From a bacterium (GTDB lineage: Bacteria; Joyebacterota; Joyebacteria; Joyebacterales; Joyebacteraceae), in NCBI GenBank assembly GCA_025782395.1, contig JALGZD010000004.1:27601-91600 (forward strand): a DNA stretch of 64,000 nt. The letters are read 5' to 3'. A program made the translations under genes and the position numbers. Below, in pieces: positions 1-8,879 of this stretch (its first letter is position 1; every line of letters begins with the position of its first letter). The notes beneath the pieces are model-generated. The model saw only the letters and a program-made list of their open reading frames with translations. It ran no database searches and was not told the DNA's origin.

Positions 1-397
1 GCTCGGAGTCATAACGGTAGGCGAATGTGAGGACGGGATAGTAGGCTGCGGTGACATCAACATCCGGGATCACAAGAAGCTGGTCCCAGCTATTCCCGTA
101 GCCGTCGCCACTCGCGAAGGCCGCGTTGAGTTCACCACACCACCAGGAGTATGTGCCCTGGAATGCGTAATATGTGTCAAGATGAAACTTCGGCGTGGCG
201 GTCGCCGTGTTGTCCGTGTGCGTCCAACCATTGGTCCCGTTCTCCATGTCGTCGAAGAAAAGGATGATCGGGCTGCGAACGCCGTCGCCGGGCACACTCG
301 TGGTGTAGTCGGCTTCCTGCATGCGAGCTACACTCGACACCGTGGGGGCCATCAGTGTGATGGCAAGCACGAACACGAATACAGTATTCTTGCGCAT
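1..397 (-). CDS. Secreted protein, N-terminal part (runs off left edge)
   Basis: This gene reads leftwards off the window, so only the first 132 codons are visible. The ATG at 397-395 has AGGAG about 8 bases upstream. The protein opens with a signal peptide (MRKNTVFVFVLAITLMAP, then a polar region after an Ala-rich cleavage zone). It continues with FFDDMENGTNGWTH, a Gly/Trp/Tyr-rich stretch and WWCGELN. This pattern resembles extracellular choice-of-anchor or MAM-like beta-sandwich domains found in secreted peptidases and cell-surface proteins of FCB-type bacteria. That resemblance is inference from composition and motif only. No catalytic motif is visible in this fragment. The gene diverges from selA. 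Confidence 0.75.
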   Translation of the reverse strand, partial: MRKNTVFVFVLAITLMAPTVSSVARMQEADYTTSVPGDGVRSPIILFFDDMENGTNGWTHTDNTATATPKFHLDTYYAFQGTYSWWCGELNAAFASGDGYGNSWDQLLVIPDVDVTAAYYPVLTFAYRYDSE

Positions 398-781
398 GGT
401 TCTTCTCCTGTCGTTGACTGATCCTCTTCGGAACTCGTGGAGGCGGTGCCTCCCTCTGTCACCAGTCCGGGGTTTCTGCCGGTCCCGGACGAGCCGGGGT
501 CGCTCTTAGCTCTGTCCAGTTTGCCTCCTTCTGCGCCCTGCGCCGTCGAGATGCCTTCCTCCTTGATGTCACTGGTACGTGAGTATGCAAGCGATGTGCC
601 AAGGAAAGCCCATGACAGCGGCATCTCCACCCGATCTGGAGGAGATCTCAAGCAGAGAACGCACCGTTCAGTCGTCTCTTCCGGAACATGTGCAGCATGA
701 GGGGGCGCAAGGCGTCGCAGAGTGCGAATCCCCCCGTGCATCATGCCGTCGTCGGATGAGGAGACGAATGCCCGAAATCTC
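398..781. other. Divergent intergenic region, no supported gene
   Basis: About 380 bases lie between the leftward secreted-protein gene and the selA promoter. A perfect 6-bp hairpin (GGAGGC-GGT-GCCTCC, 439-453) sits in the untranslated leader of the leftward gene. Open frames cross the region but lack ribosome binding sites and recognisable domains, so I call none. There is no convincing tRNA-Sec or other RNA. Confidence 0.4.
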
Positions 782-809
782 TTGACCAGCTGCGACATGG
801 CAGGATAAC
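782..809 (+). promoter_or_regulatory. Candidate sigma70-type promoter for selA
   Basis: TTGACC (782-787) is followed after 16 bases by GATAAC (804-809), which has four of six bases of the -10 consensus. Transcription would start near 816, leaving a leader of about 105 bases before the selA start at 921. The match is fair but not strong. Confidence 0.4.
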
Positions 810-920
810 CTGACGCCGCTGACCTTGCGTCGCCGGAGCGCATCCGCGAGTCGGGGCGGCCCACTTGCCTGCAGCCGGTTCCGACTGCAGGCCTCTCACA
901 CAATCCCGGGGAAGACCGCT

Positions 921-2339
921 TTGCAGGAGATACAGGACGACGCTTTGAAGGCGATTCCTTCCGTCGAATCCGCGTTGAAGCATCTGAGCTCGTCTGCCCT
1001 CGGGAAGAACCATCCCCGGAGCATGCTGACGCGCTCCGTGCAGAGGGTTCTTGCCGGCGCGCGCGCTTCGATCCGCTCCGGGAGACACGCGTACGGGAGT
1101 ACTTTGGAGGAGATCCGAGAGTCGATCATAGAGGAAGTCGAGCGTGAGGTAAGAACACTTGCTCTGAGGGCACTTGTGCCCGTGCTGAACGCGACGGGAG
1201 TGATCCTGCATACGAATCTTGGCCGCTCGCCGCTCCCCGCTGCCGCGATCGAAGCGATCGGAGAGACGGCGGGCGCCTACTCGAATCTCGAGTTCGACCT
1301 TGTTCGGGGAACGAGAGGCAAGCGTGACCTCTTGGTCCTCGATGCTCTGTGTGTCCTGACCGGAGCCGAGGATGCGCTGGTCGTCAACAACAACGCAGCG
1401 GCTGTACTCCTGGCAATCAACACCCTTGCGCTTGGTCGTGAAGTAATCGTCTCGCGCGGTGAGCTGATCGAAATCGGAGGTTCGTTTCGCTTGCCCGAAG
1501 TCCTTGAGCGCGGGGGAGCGACGATGGTCGAAGTGGGAACGACCAACCGGACCTCGCTCGCGGATTTCGAAGGCGCTCTGAATCATCGGACCGGCGCTCT
1601 CTTGAGTGCTCACTGGAGCAACTATTCGATCGAGGGATTTGTGTCGCGCGTCGACGTCCGGGATCTGGTGCGGCTCGGAGACAGGTACGGTATCCCAGTG
1701 ATACACGACCTCGGAAGCGGAGTACTCGTGGACGTTGACGTGCTCAATATGCCCGGTGAGATGACTGTGGGCGAGAGCGTGTCGGCGGGTGCTCACGTAG
1801 TGACGTTCAGCGGAGACAAGATGCTCGGCGGGCCTCAGGCGGGGATCGCGGTCGGCACCGTCGAGACCATTGCAAGGATGAGAAGAAACCCACTGATGCG
1901 AGCGTTGAGACCCGGGAAGCAGATCCTGGCTGCACTTCAGGCAACGCTCGGTCTCTACCTGGACGGTGGTCGATCGACTGAGATACCGGTTCTGCGCATG
2001 ATCGGGGTTTCCCTGGAGGAACTCCAGGCCAGGTCTGAGAAGGTGGCTGCAGGCCTGCAGGAGCGCGTCGGTAAAGCAGCGGACATTAAGGTGCGCGAGC
2101 TCGTGGCGCGCGTCGGCGGAGGAGCAGCGCCTGGAAGCGAGATCCCGAGTGTTGGACTGGAACTGACCAATTTCTCCTGCTCGGCAGGAGCGTTCTCTGC
2201 AAAGCTGCGCGCCGGGCGTCCGCCGGTGATCGGACGCATCGTGGGGGAGACGGTTCTTCTCGATCTGCGGACCGTGCCTGCAGAACAGGACTCAGTCCTG
2301 ATCGATGCCGTGGCAGAGGTGTTGATGAACGATGCCTGA
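921..2339 (+). CDS. selA: L-seryl-tRNA(Sec) selenium transferase
   Basis: SelA is a PLP enzyme that converts Ser-tRNA(Sec) to Sec-tRNA(Sec) using selenophosphate in the cytoplasm. From the TTG at 921 the protein is 472 residues, close to the usual 460-470. It has the N-terminal helix bundle (AIPSVESALKHL), the motif VLNATGVILHTNLGRSPLP, and the PLP-lysine motif SGDKMLGGPQAG with Lys near residue 300. I prefer TTG 921 over the longer frame from 825 because a GGGGA site precedes it and the family starts here. The stop overlaps the next gene. The usual partner selB and tRNA-Sec are not adjacent, and I see no selD in the window. Confidence 0.93.
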   Translation: MQEIQDDALKAIPSVESALKHLSSSALGKNHPRSMLTRSVQRVLAGARASIRSGRHAYGSTLEEIRESIIEEVEREVRTLALRALVPVLNATGVILHTNLGRSPLPAAAIEAIGETAGAYSNLEFDLVRGTRGKRDLLVLDALCVLTGAEDALVVNNNAAAVLLAINTLALGREVIVSRGELIEIGGSFRLPEVLERGGATMVEVGTTNRTSLADFEGALNHRTGALLSAHWSNYSIEGFVSRVDVRDLVRLGDRYGIPVIHDLGSGVLVDVDVLNMPGEMTVGESVSAGAHVVTFSGDKMLGGPQAGIAVGTVETIARMRRNPLMRALRPGKQILAALQATLGLYLDGGRSTEIPVLRMIGVSLEELQARSEKVAAGLQERVGKAADIKVRELVARVGGGAAPGSEIPSVGLELTNFSCSAGAFSAKLRAGRPPVIGRIVGETVLLDLRTVPAEQDSVLIDAVAEVLMNDA

Positions 2340-4008
2340 CGACAGATCCGAGAGGGTGGAGGAGCGAGAACCGATGGTTGGGACAATCAAGATTGCTCTC
2401 GGGGATACCCCGGAGTGGCCGGTTCCTGTGAGACCCGTCCTTGACGATGTCGTCGGAGGATGGATGCCTGACCTCGAGAAAGCGCTTCTTAAGTGCAGGG
2501 GTTCAGTCATCGGCATCTCGGGAAACGATACGTTGCTCACAGCATCGATCGCTTCGACGGTCGCGGCCTGGATCGGCGCGCGAGGCAGACAGGTTACGCT
2601 GATCGACGCGAGTCTCGAGACCCCGGTTATTGCGAAGGCCCTCCTTGATGATGGTGACGAGGGCGTCGTTGATGCCGTTCTGTTCGGTGTCTCGACATCA
2701 GTCGTCGCGCGACGGACACTGGCTGCGAACGTGACGCTTGTGACCGCAGGCTCGCGGCCGATATCTACGAGCCGCGTCCTTGGGGCAGACGCGTTCCGCG
2801 TGGTTCTCGACAAACTTGCCCGCGATGGGGCGCTCGTCCTTGTCGTACTTCCTCGCGAGGATCTGGGGCGCGCGCTGTGGTTCCTCGATTCTGTGGTTGC
2901 AGTCGGCCGCACTGTGGAAGAGATATCTTCTGTCGAGGATGCCCTGGCGCATTCGGTGCGCCCTGGGCTGACGGACATCGTGCGACTTCTCGTGAGCCTC
3001 CCATGCATGACCCCTCCAGAGGAACGACGCATCACGATTGAGGCGACTCGTGATGGAGTGGTTTCCAGCGATGTCACCTTCGATGAAACGGTTCCCAGCG
3101 CAGACGAGCATCCCGATGTCACAAGCGGAGTTGTGACGGCGGGGAAGACGGCGGAGGCAGCGGCGAGCGAATCACCGGGTTCGGAGGGACCGCGCAGAGA
3201 TGAGAAGACTGGAGACGTAGCTGTCGTAGCGGTCGAATCGGATGCAGCTGAGCGATCTTCCCCCGACGCGGTGACGGGAAGTGACTTTGCGACAAAGCGA
3301 GAACCTGCTGGAGCTCGTGTCGTGCCGGAAACGGGGAGGCGGAATCGCTGGGTAGTTCCTGTTGTCGCAGTTCTGGTTGTCGCATCTCTGGGAGGCGCGT
3401 GGAAGTGCGGGTTCTTCGGGGGCCGTGGCACTGTGACGTCGGAGAACGGCGAGCTGTCGGCTGAGATGTCAGGAAGCACGGTTGAGTCGGGAGTGGCAGC
3501 GGACACTGCCATCGTGACGGCAGGATCCGATAGAGACCTGACCGGACTGACACTTGCGGAAGGCGATTCCCCTGGCTCGCCGGCTGAGAGAGAAACGGCA
3601 GGATCGCTCGGGGAAATCACGCGAGCTGACGATGATGAGACGCGAAGTGGAGCGGAGACTGATCGCACGAGCCAGGGGTTGGATACCTATCAGTCAAGAG
3701 GTGGTGAACCGGCGCTCGACTGGCCGCCCGCAGCCGTCGGTCTCTATGTTGTTTTCACGAGTTCGCACAGGCGTGAGACTGCTGCATACTATGAGATGGA
3801 CGCGTTTCTCGAGTCGGGTTTTCCTGCGATAGTTGTCCCGGTGGAACTCGGTGAGTCCGGAGCTTGGTACAGAGTAGCAGTCGACGTAGGTTTTGAGACA
3901 GTCGGTGAAGCTGTGGACCTTCTTGTCGCAGTGAAGGAACTCGGTTATGAAGGTGCGTGGATTGAGAGACTTCGTCAGCCGACGACGGATGTAGATTCCG
4001 GCGAGTAG
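2332..4008 (+). CDS. MinD/ParA-like degenerate P-loop domain fused to membrane-anchored SPOR domain
   Basis: This is a 558-residue protein whose ATG overlaps the selA stop codon. Residues ~60-230 look like a SIMIBI/MinD-type fold (VIGISGNDTLLTASIASTV, then VTLIDASLETPVIAKALL), but the Walker A lysine signature is missing. An acidic, Ser/Thr-rich linker follows. One membrane segment lies near residues 340-357 (WVVPVVAVLVVASLGGAW). The C-terminal ~80 residues (YVVFTSSHRRETAAYYEM onward) match a SPOR domain, the fold that binds denuded septal peptidoglycan. The SPOR end would be periplasmic and the degenerate ATPase-like end cytoplasmic. A link to division or segregation is inferred from SPOR and from smc downstream. 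No standard gene name fits. Confidence 0.7.
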   Translation: MPDDRSERVEEREPMVGTIKIALGDTPEWPVPVRPVLDDVVGGWMPDLEKALLKCRGSVIGISGNDTLLTASIASTVAAWIGARGRQVTLIDASLETPVIAKALLDDGDEGVVDAVLFGVSTSVVARRTLAANVTLVTAGSRPISTSRVLGADAFRVVLDKLARDGALVLVVLPREDLGRALWFLDSVVAVGRTVEEISSVEDALAHSVRPGLTDIVRLLVSLPCMTPPEERRITIEATRDGVVSSDVTFDETVPSADEHPDVTSGVVTAGKTAEAAASESPGSEGPRRDEKTGDVAVVAVESDAAERSSPDAVTGSDFATKREPAGARVVPETGRRNRWVVPVVAVLVVASLGGAWKCGFFGGRGTVTSENGELSAEMSGSTVESGVAADTAIVTAGSDRDLTGLTLAEGDSPGSPAERETAGSLGEITRADDDETRSGAETDRTSQGLDTYQSRGGEPALDWPPAAVGLYVVFTSSHRRETAAYYEMDAFLESGFPAIVVPVELGESGAWYRVAVDVGFETVGEAVDLLVAVKELGYEGAWIERLRQPTTDVDSGE

Positions 4009-4016
4009 GAGGACAC

Positions 4017-7000
4017 GTGCATCTCGATAAACTGGAGATCTTCGGCTTCAAGTCGTTTGCGCACAAGCTGTCGCTCGAGTTCGGTCCAGGCATCACGGGG
4101 GTTGTCGGACCTAACGGTTGTGGTAAGACCAACATTGCCGACGCCATACGATGGGTACTCGGAGAGCAGAGCGCCAGCGAGCTTCGCGGCGCGAGCATGT
4201 CCGATGTGATCTTCAATGGGACGAAGAAGCGGAAGCGGTTGGGACGGGCAGAGGTCACGTTGACCATAGACAACAGCGCCGGCTACCTACCCATCGATTA
4301 TTCAGAGATTCTTATTGGCCGGAAGGTCTACCGATCGGGTGAGAGCGAGTACTCGATCAACAAGTCGATATGTCGTCTCCGCGACATCCACGACCTCTTT
4401 CTCGACACGGGCATAGGGACACGAACCTACTCGCTGATTGAACGCAAGATGGTCGACTCGGTTCTCTCCGATTCTGCCGGACATCGTCGGTTCATGTTTG
4501 AAGAGGCCGCCGGGATAATGAAGTACAAGGTTCGCAAGCGATCGGCGCTGAACAAACTCAATGCAACCGAGTCGGACATGCAGCGTGTGGCAGATATCAT
4601 CGGAGAAGTGGAAAAGCAGGTACGCTCGCTCAAGCGACAGCTTTCGCAGGCACGACGGCACCGACGCTACACGGATGAGCTGAAGGGTATCGAGATACTT
4701 CTCGCTCGCCACGACTACGCCGAGTGGGAACAGGTCCGGAACGGGTCCCGCGAGCGTGCAGTCGTTCTCCGGCAGAAGCTGAGCGCTCTCGATGAGGTCC
4801 TGAACCGAGACGAGGAAACAACGGACGCGATACGGGCTGAGTTGCGTGGGAAGGATCAGGTGCTGGGGACTCTCGATGGGGAGATTGCTGAATTCGAGGA
4901 CCGGATGCGGAATCTTGCGGATGGCCTCCTTGTGACGCGCGAGCGCGTGAGGTCATCACAGAGCCGCGCAGAGGAACTCGATCTGGAAGCAACCGACGCC
5001 AGAGCTGACCTCTCTGCGAGCCTGGAGAAGGCGGAACGACTCGAAGCCGAAGTGAAAAGCGCCGCGGCTGCGGTCGATGAACTCGGGGCCGAGCTTGTTG
5101 GGAAATCCAAGCTCCTGGAGAGCATTGAGAAAGAGCACCGGATACTCCAGAGAGATGTAGCGGGCCAGAAGCAAACGAGGCTCAAAGGACTGGAGAGCTC
5201 AGCGGGAATCAAAGGCGAGCTTGAGAGTTTCCGTGCGAGACTGGATGACCTCATGCGCGAACACGTCGAGATCGAGGCCGCTCTCGCCACGGCGCGAGCG
5301 GAGCTGTCAGAGAAAGAGACGCGCATCCTTGAAGCTCTGGAGGAAGAGAAGCTGTTGATCCATTCATCCGGAACCGCACGCGCCGATGAGAAAGCAAACT
5401 CCGCCGGTCTGGACAGGGCTCGCGAGGAGTTGTTGAGCGCTCGCGAGAGAGAAGCCAGGGTTGGAGGGGAGCTGGCCTCGGCGCGCCACAAGCTTGAACT
5501 ACTGACCGAAATCAGGGACGGCTACGGTGGCTACCAGGACGGCGTCCGTGCCCTCCTTTCCGACAGATCGCACGAGATCGCAGGACTCCTCGGAACGGTC
5601 GGGGACATCCTGAATGTCGAGCCCTCGATGGCTCGTGCCCTTGAAGCCGCTCTTGCCGGCACCGTTCAATACGTCGTAACGAATGATGTGTCCTCGGCGC
5701 GCGCGGGTATCGCCCATCTCGCGGACGGTGAGCTCGGCCGAGCCACGTTCATCCCGCTTTCCGAACTCGATTCAGTCATCCATCGCAGAATCCCGAACGA
5801 GCTCCTCTCCAGCGACGGCGTGCTCGGGAGTTGCGAGGAGTTCGTCAGGTGTGCGGACGAACACGGTACCCTCGCTTCATTCCTTCTCGAGGGGGCGGTG
5901 GTGGTCGAGGATCTCGATCGCGCTGCAGATCTGGCACGCCGCTTCGCCAGTGCCGGTCTCGCATTCGTCACCCGGAACGGCGAAATGGTTTCATCATCAG
6001 GGCTTCTGGGGGGAGGTCGGGTGTCGAGTAACGATGCGGGACTCCTCAGAAGAACGGAACGCGTCGAGAACGCACGGCACGAGCTGGCAAGGCTCGAATC
6101 CGAGCTCGCTGCCGCCATGGCCGCCGTCTCAAAGCACTCGTCCAACGTCGAGCATCTATCGAGTGATGCAAGATCGGCCGGAGCGTTGGTGGAGCAGGCG
6201 GAGGCGGATCTCTGGGACGCCAAGAGAAAGGTCACGGAGCTGGAGCTGGCCAGGACAAGCATCGCTGAGAGAGCCGACGAGCTGGCCGGGCGCAGGGACG
6301 GACTCGCACAACGGATGATGGCAACCAGAACGGAGATCGGCGGCATTGCACAACGCCTGGCGGGTCTCTCGAAGGGAGAAGATGAGGCAGGTGAGCGTCT
6401 TCACGTCCTGCAGAGAAGCTTCGAAGACGCCGAGAAGGCAAAAGAGAGAGCGCTTGAGGCACAGAGGGCAGCCGAGATCGGGGTGGCGTCATCGCTGGCG
6501 AATCTGAGGCAGCTGAGGGCCGAACGGATGCAGCTCGCGGAAGCCGCTACGACGGTTCGCTCGGCGATTGAGAGGAGAACTGCGGAGCGTAGCGAACAGA
6601 TCCGGATAGCGGAGGAGCTTGCCTCCAGGATCGAGGAAGATCACGATGCTCTCGGTAGACTCCGGGTGAAGAGGGATGAGCTTACGTCTCAGCGCGAGAG
6701 CACGCGCGCTGAGACGCACTCGCGTCGCGCCAAGATTGAGAAGATTACCGACGCCAACCGCGAAGCCCGTGAATCTCGAGAGCGACTCCAGAGAGAACTG
6801 CACGAGATCGAGCTCCGGGAGACTGAGCTCAGGGGAAGAAGCGAAGCGCTCGCGGCCCGGACTCGCGAGGACTACGGGATTGAGCTCGCCGACACTGCCG
6901 CTTACGATGACACAGCCGAGGATGCAGTTACCGATCTGGACGCTGCGAGGCAAGAGGTCGAGAGAATCAAAGTGCGGCTGCGGTCGATGGGACCGGTCAA

Positions 7001-7628
7001 TCTGCTCGCCCTTGATGAATACGATGAGGAAAGCAAGAGACTGCAGTTCCTGAAGGCGCAGTACGAGGATCTCGAGAAGTCGCGGACGATGCTCACTGAG
7101 GCGATTGAGGAGATCAATGTCACAGCGAAGGAGATGTTCGTACAGACGTTTGAACTCGTCCGTGGGAATTTCGCGGGCATGTTCGCCCGCCTCTTCGAAG
7201 GAGGCGAGGCTGATCTCAGGCTTCTCGAGCCGAACGATCCTCTGAATTCAGCGATCGAGATTGTCGCCAGCCCGCGCGAGAAGAAGCTGGGCCGATTGAG
7301 CCTCCTGTCCGGAGGAGAGCGGGCGCTTACCGCAATAGCGCTGCTGTTCGCGATCTATCTCGTTAAGCCCTCGCCTTTCTGCATCCTCGATGAGGTCGAT
7401 GCGCCGCTCGATGACGCAAACGTCAAGCGCTTCATCAGGATGCTGCGGGAGTTCTCCGACAGAACGCAGTTCATCATCATCAGCCACAACAAGGTCACCA
7501 TGGAGGCCACCGACAGGCTCTATGGCGTCACGATGGAAGAGTCCGGGGTCTCGAAGGTCGTCTCCGTGCGGCTCGACGGGATGGGAAACGAGGTCAGAAG
7601 TGAGGAGATCGCTTACGAGACTGTTTAG
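4017..7628 (+). CDS. smc: Chromosome segregation ATPase SMC
   Basis: The protein is full length at 1203 residues and organises and segregates the chromosome as a homodimeric ATPase. Walker A is GPNGCGKT (residues 31-38). Long heptad-rich coiled coils flank a hinge at about residues 500-670 (GYGGYQDGVRALLSD to GLLGGGRVSS). The ABC signature LSLLSGGERALTAIAL lies near 1097 and Walker B FCILDEVDAPLDD near 1122. The GTG start has AGGAGGA just upstream, touching the previous stop. The partner genes scpA and scpB are not in the window. The tail overlaps ftsY, a common smc-ftsY arrangement. Confidence 0.97.
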   Translation: MHLDKLEIFGFKSFAHKLSLEFGPGITGVVGPNGCGKTNIADAIRWVLGEQSASELRGASMSDVIFNGTKKRKRLGRAEVTLTIDNSAGYLPIDYSEILIGRKVYRSGESEYSINKSICRLRDIHDLFLDTGIGTRTYSLIERKMVDSVLSDSAGHRRFMFEEAAGIMKYKVRKRSALNKLNATESDMQRVADIIGEVEKQVRSLKRQLSQARRHRRYTDELKGIEILLARHDYAEWEQVRNGSRERAVVLRQKLSALDEVLNRDEETTDAIRAELRGKDQVLGTLDGEIAEFEDRMRNLADGLLVTRERVRSSQSRAEELDLEATDARADLSASLEKAERLEAEVKSAAAAVDELGAELVGKSKLLESIEKEHRILQRDVAGQKQTRLKGLESSAGIKGELESFRARLDDLMREHVEIEAALATARAELSEKETRILEALEEEKLLIHSSGTARADEKANSAGLDRAREELLSAREREARVGGELASARHKLELLTEIRDGYGGYQDGVRALLSDRSHEIAGLLGTVGDILNVEPSMARALEAALAGTVQYVVTNDVSSARAGIAHLADGELGRATFIPLSELDSVIHRRIPNELLSSDGVLGSCEEFVRCADEHGTLASFLLEGAVVVEDLDRAADLARRFASAGLAFVTRNGEMVSSSGLLGGGRVSSNDAGLLRRTERVENARHELARLESELAAAMAAVSKHSSNVEHLSSDARSAGALVEQAEADLWDAKRKVTELELARTSIAERADELAGRRDGLAQRMMATRTEIGGIAQRLAGLSKGEDEAGERLHVLQRSFEDAEKAKERALEAQRAAEIGVASSLANLRQLRAERMQLAEAATTVRSAIERRTAERSEQIRIAEELASRIEEDHDALGRLRVKRDELTSQRESTRAETHSRRAKIEKITDANREARESRERLQRELHEIELRETELRGRSEALAARTREDYGIELADTAAYDDTAEDAVTDLDAARQEVERIKVRLRSMGPVNLLALDEYDEESKRLQFLKAQYEDLEKSRTMLTEAIEEINVTAKEMFVQTFELVRGNFAGMFARLFEGGEADLRLLEPNDPLNSAIEIVASPREKKLGRLSLLSGGERALTAIALLFAIYLVKPSPFCILDEVDAPLDDANVKRFIRMLREFSDRTQFIIISHNKVTMEATDRLYGVTMEESGVSKVVSVRLDGMGNEVRSEEIAYETV

Positions 7629-8565
7629 CGGTCTCGGGAAGACGCGGGCAGCCATCCTGGATGGTCTGAGAAGTGCGCTTGCCAACTCCGGAGCTCTCGA
7701 CGCCGATGCACTCGAGTCCATCGAGGAAACGTTGATTGCTGCAGACGTAGGAGTCGAGACGGCACTGCGCCTGGTGGAACTCCTGAGGGAGAACGCTGGA
7801 GATATCTCGTCGGGGGGTGTCGACGCTGCCGTAGACCTCATCGCCGGGGAAATCGAGCAGATACTCAAGAGCGCAGGGACGACGCGAGACGGCGCAGAGC
7901 GCGCGCGCCCGCATGTCATCATGGTCGTCGGTGTCAACGGAACCGGAAAGACGACGACGATAGGAAAACTCGCGGCGCTCGAGATGCGTGCTGGGCGGAG
8001 CATCATGCTGGCGGCGGCCGACACTTTCAGAGCGGCGGCCCGTGAGCAGTTGGCTGTGTGGGCAGAACGAAGCGGCTCGCAGCTCATTGCGGGTGAGGAG
8101 GGGGGGGATCCGGCGGCTGTAGCTTTCGATGCGCTGGACGCCGCTATCGCCAGGGGCGTGGATGTCCTGATAGTCGACACGGCGGGGCGGCTTCACACAC
8201 AGAAGAACCTGCTCGAGGAATTGATCAAGATCCGACGCGTGCTGGGGAAGCGAATGCCGGGAGCCCCTCACGAAGTCCTGCTGGTTATCGATGCCAACAC
8301 CGGTCAGAACGCTCTTTCGCAGGCGAAGCTCTTCCATGAGGCGGTCGAGATCAGCGGGATTGCTCTGACGAAGCTCGACGGAACCGCGAGAGGTGGGATC
8401 GCCGTGGCGATCGCCCGCGAATTCGCGATTCCGGTTCAGTTCGTTGGACTCGGAGAGACTGTCGAGGACATCGAGCTGTTCGACCCGGAGGCATTTGCGA
8501 GTGCCCTGGTAAGATCGAACGGGGGAGGGAACGACCATCCGGCAGGCTCTTCTCCGAGCGCTTGA
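7600..8565 (+). CDS. ftsY: Signal recognition particle receptor FtsY
   Basis: FtsY is the SRP-docking GTPase that delivers ribosome-nascent chains to the Sec translocon at the inner membrane. The start is taken as GTG 7600, which has GAGG upstream and overlaps the smc end by 29 bases. This gives 321 residues, a compact NG-domain form without the long acidic A domain of E. coli. G1 is GVNGTGKTTTIGKLA (~residue 111), followed by DTFRAAAREQL, DTAGRLHT, and TKLDGTARGGI. The N domain begins LFSGLGKTRAAILDGL. Its stop codon lies inside the -35 box of the downstream promoter. Confidence 0.95.
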   Translation: MRRSLTRLFSGLGKTRAAILDGLRSALANSGALDADALESIEETLIAADVGVETALRLVELLRENAGDISSGGVDAAVDLIAGEIEQILKSAGTTRDGAERARPHVIMVVGVNGTGKTTTIGKLAALEMRAGRSIMLAAADTFRAAAREQLAVWAERSGSQLIAGEEGGDPAAVAFDALDAAIARGVDVLIVDTAGRLHTQKNLLEELIKIRRVLGKRMPGAPHEVLLVIDANTGQNALSQAKLFHEAVEISGIALTKLDGTARGGIAVAIAREFAIPVQFVGLGETVEDIELFDPEAFASALVRSNGGGNDHPAGSSPSA

Positions 8566-8590
8566 CAGTTCCGCTGCTCCATGGTAAGTT
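8562..8590 (+). promoter_or_regulatory. Candidate promoter of the riboflavin operon
   Basis: A perfect TTGACA (8562-8567) overlaps the ftsY TGA stop. TAAGTT follows after exactly 17 bases (8585-8590). The -10 is weak, but the predicted start near 8597 falls just ahead of the FMN aptamer, as expected for the transcript that the riboswitch controls. Confidence 0.5.
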
Positions 8591-8610
8591 GTACATTAGT
8601 TGAATATACC

Positions 8611-8725
8611 ATTCCTTCGGGGCGGGGCGAAATTCCCCACCGGCGGTGATAGCCCGCGAGCGGCACGTCCGCAGAGCCTGTGAAATCCAGGCGCCGACAG
8701 TGAGAGTCTGGACGGAAGAAGGAAC
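8611..8725 (+). promoter_or_regulatory. FMN riboswitch aptamer (RFN element)
   Basis: The conserved RFN core is clear: GGGGCGGGGCGAAATTCCCC, then ACCGGCGGTGAT, AGCCCGCGAGCG, CAGAGCCTGTGAAATCCAGG, CCGACAGTGAGAGTCTGGA and GGAAGAAGGAA. The closing helix P1 pairs TTCCTT (8612-8617) with AAGGAA (8719-8724). FMN binding should favour the downstream terminator and so lower expression of ribD-ribE-ribBA-ribH. Sequence conservation makes this call secure. Confidence 0.96.
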
Positions 8726-8759
8726 ACGGTAACCGGTCCAGGTGCTGGTTCCGGCTATG

Positions 8760-8786
8760 AGCCCCGACAATGGGGCTTTTTGTTTG
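8760..8786 (+). terminator. Intrinsic terminator of the FMN riboswitch
   Basis: AGCCCC (8760-8765), a six-base loop, GGGGCT (8772-8777) and TTTTTGTTT form a classic intrinsic terminator. It lies about 35 bases after the aptamer and about 95 bases before ribD. This makes the switch a transcriptional attenuator rather than one acting only on translation. Confidence 0.88.
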
Positions 8787-8879
8787 CCTCGCTTCGTCGG
8801 CACCGCGCGGCTCGGCAAGTATCATGAATCGAGGCTACGCGGCGGGTGCGGCCGGTGAGGGATCGGCCCGGGGGACAGG

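Noticed and set aside
715..745. GTGCGAATCCCCCC resembling a tRNA T-arm, considered as tRNA-Sec near selA
   Set aside because: The T-loop lacks TTC, and no matching acceptor, D or anticodon arms fold around it.
352..903. Long - strand open frame of 183 codons upstream of selA
   Set aside because: It overlaps the start of the better-supported secreted-protein gene and the selA leader, has no ribosome site or domain, and its composition looks like a chance frame in GC-rich DNA.
5666..6346. 226-codon - strand open frame inside smc
   Set aside because: It mirrors the smc codon structure, is Ser/Arg/Ala-rich, has no ribosome site and lies wholly in a conserved gene.
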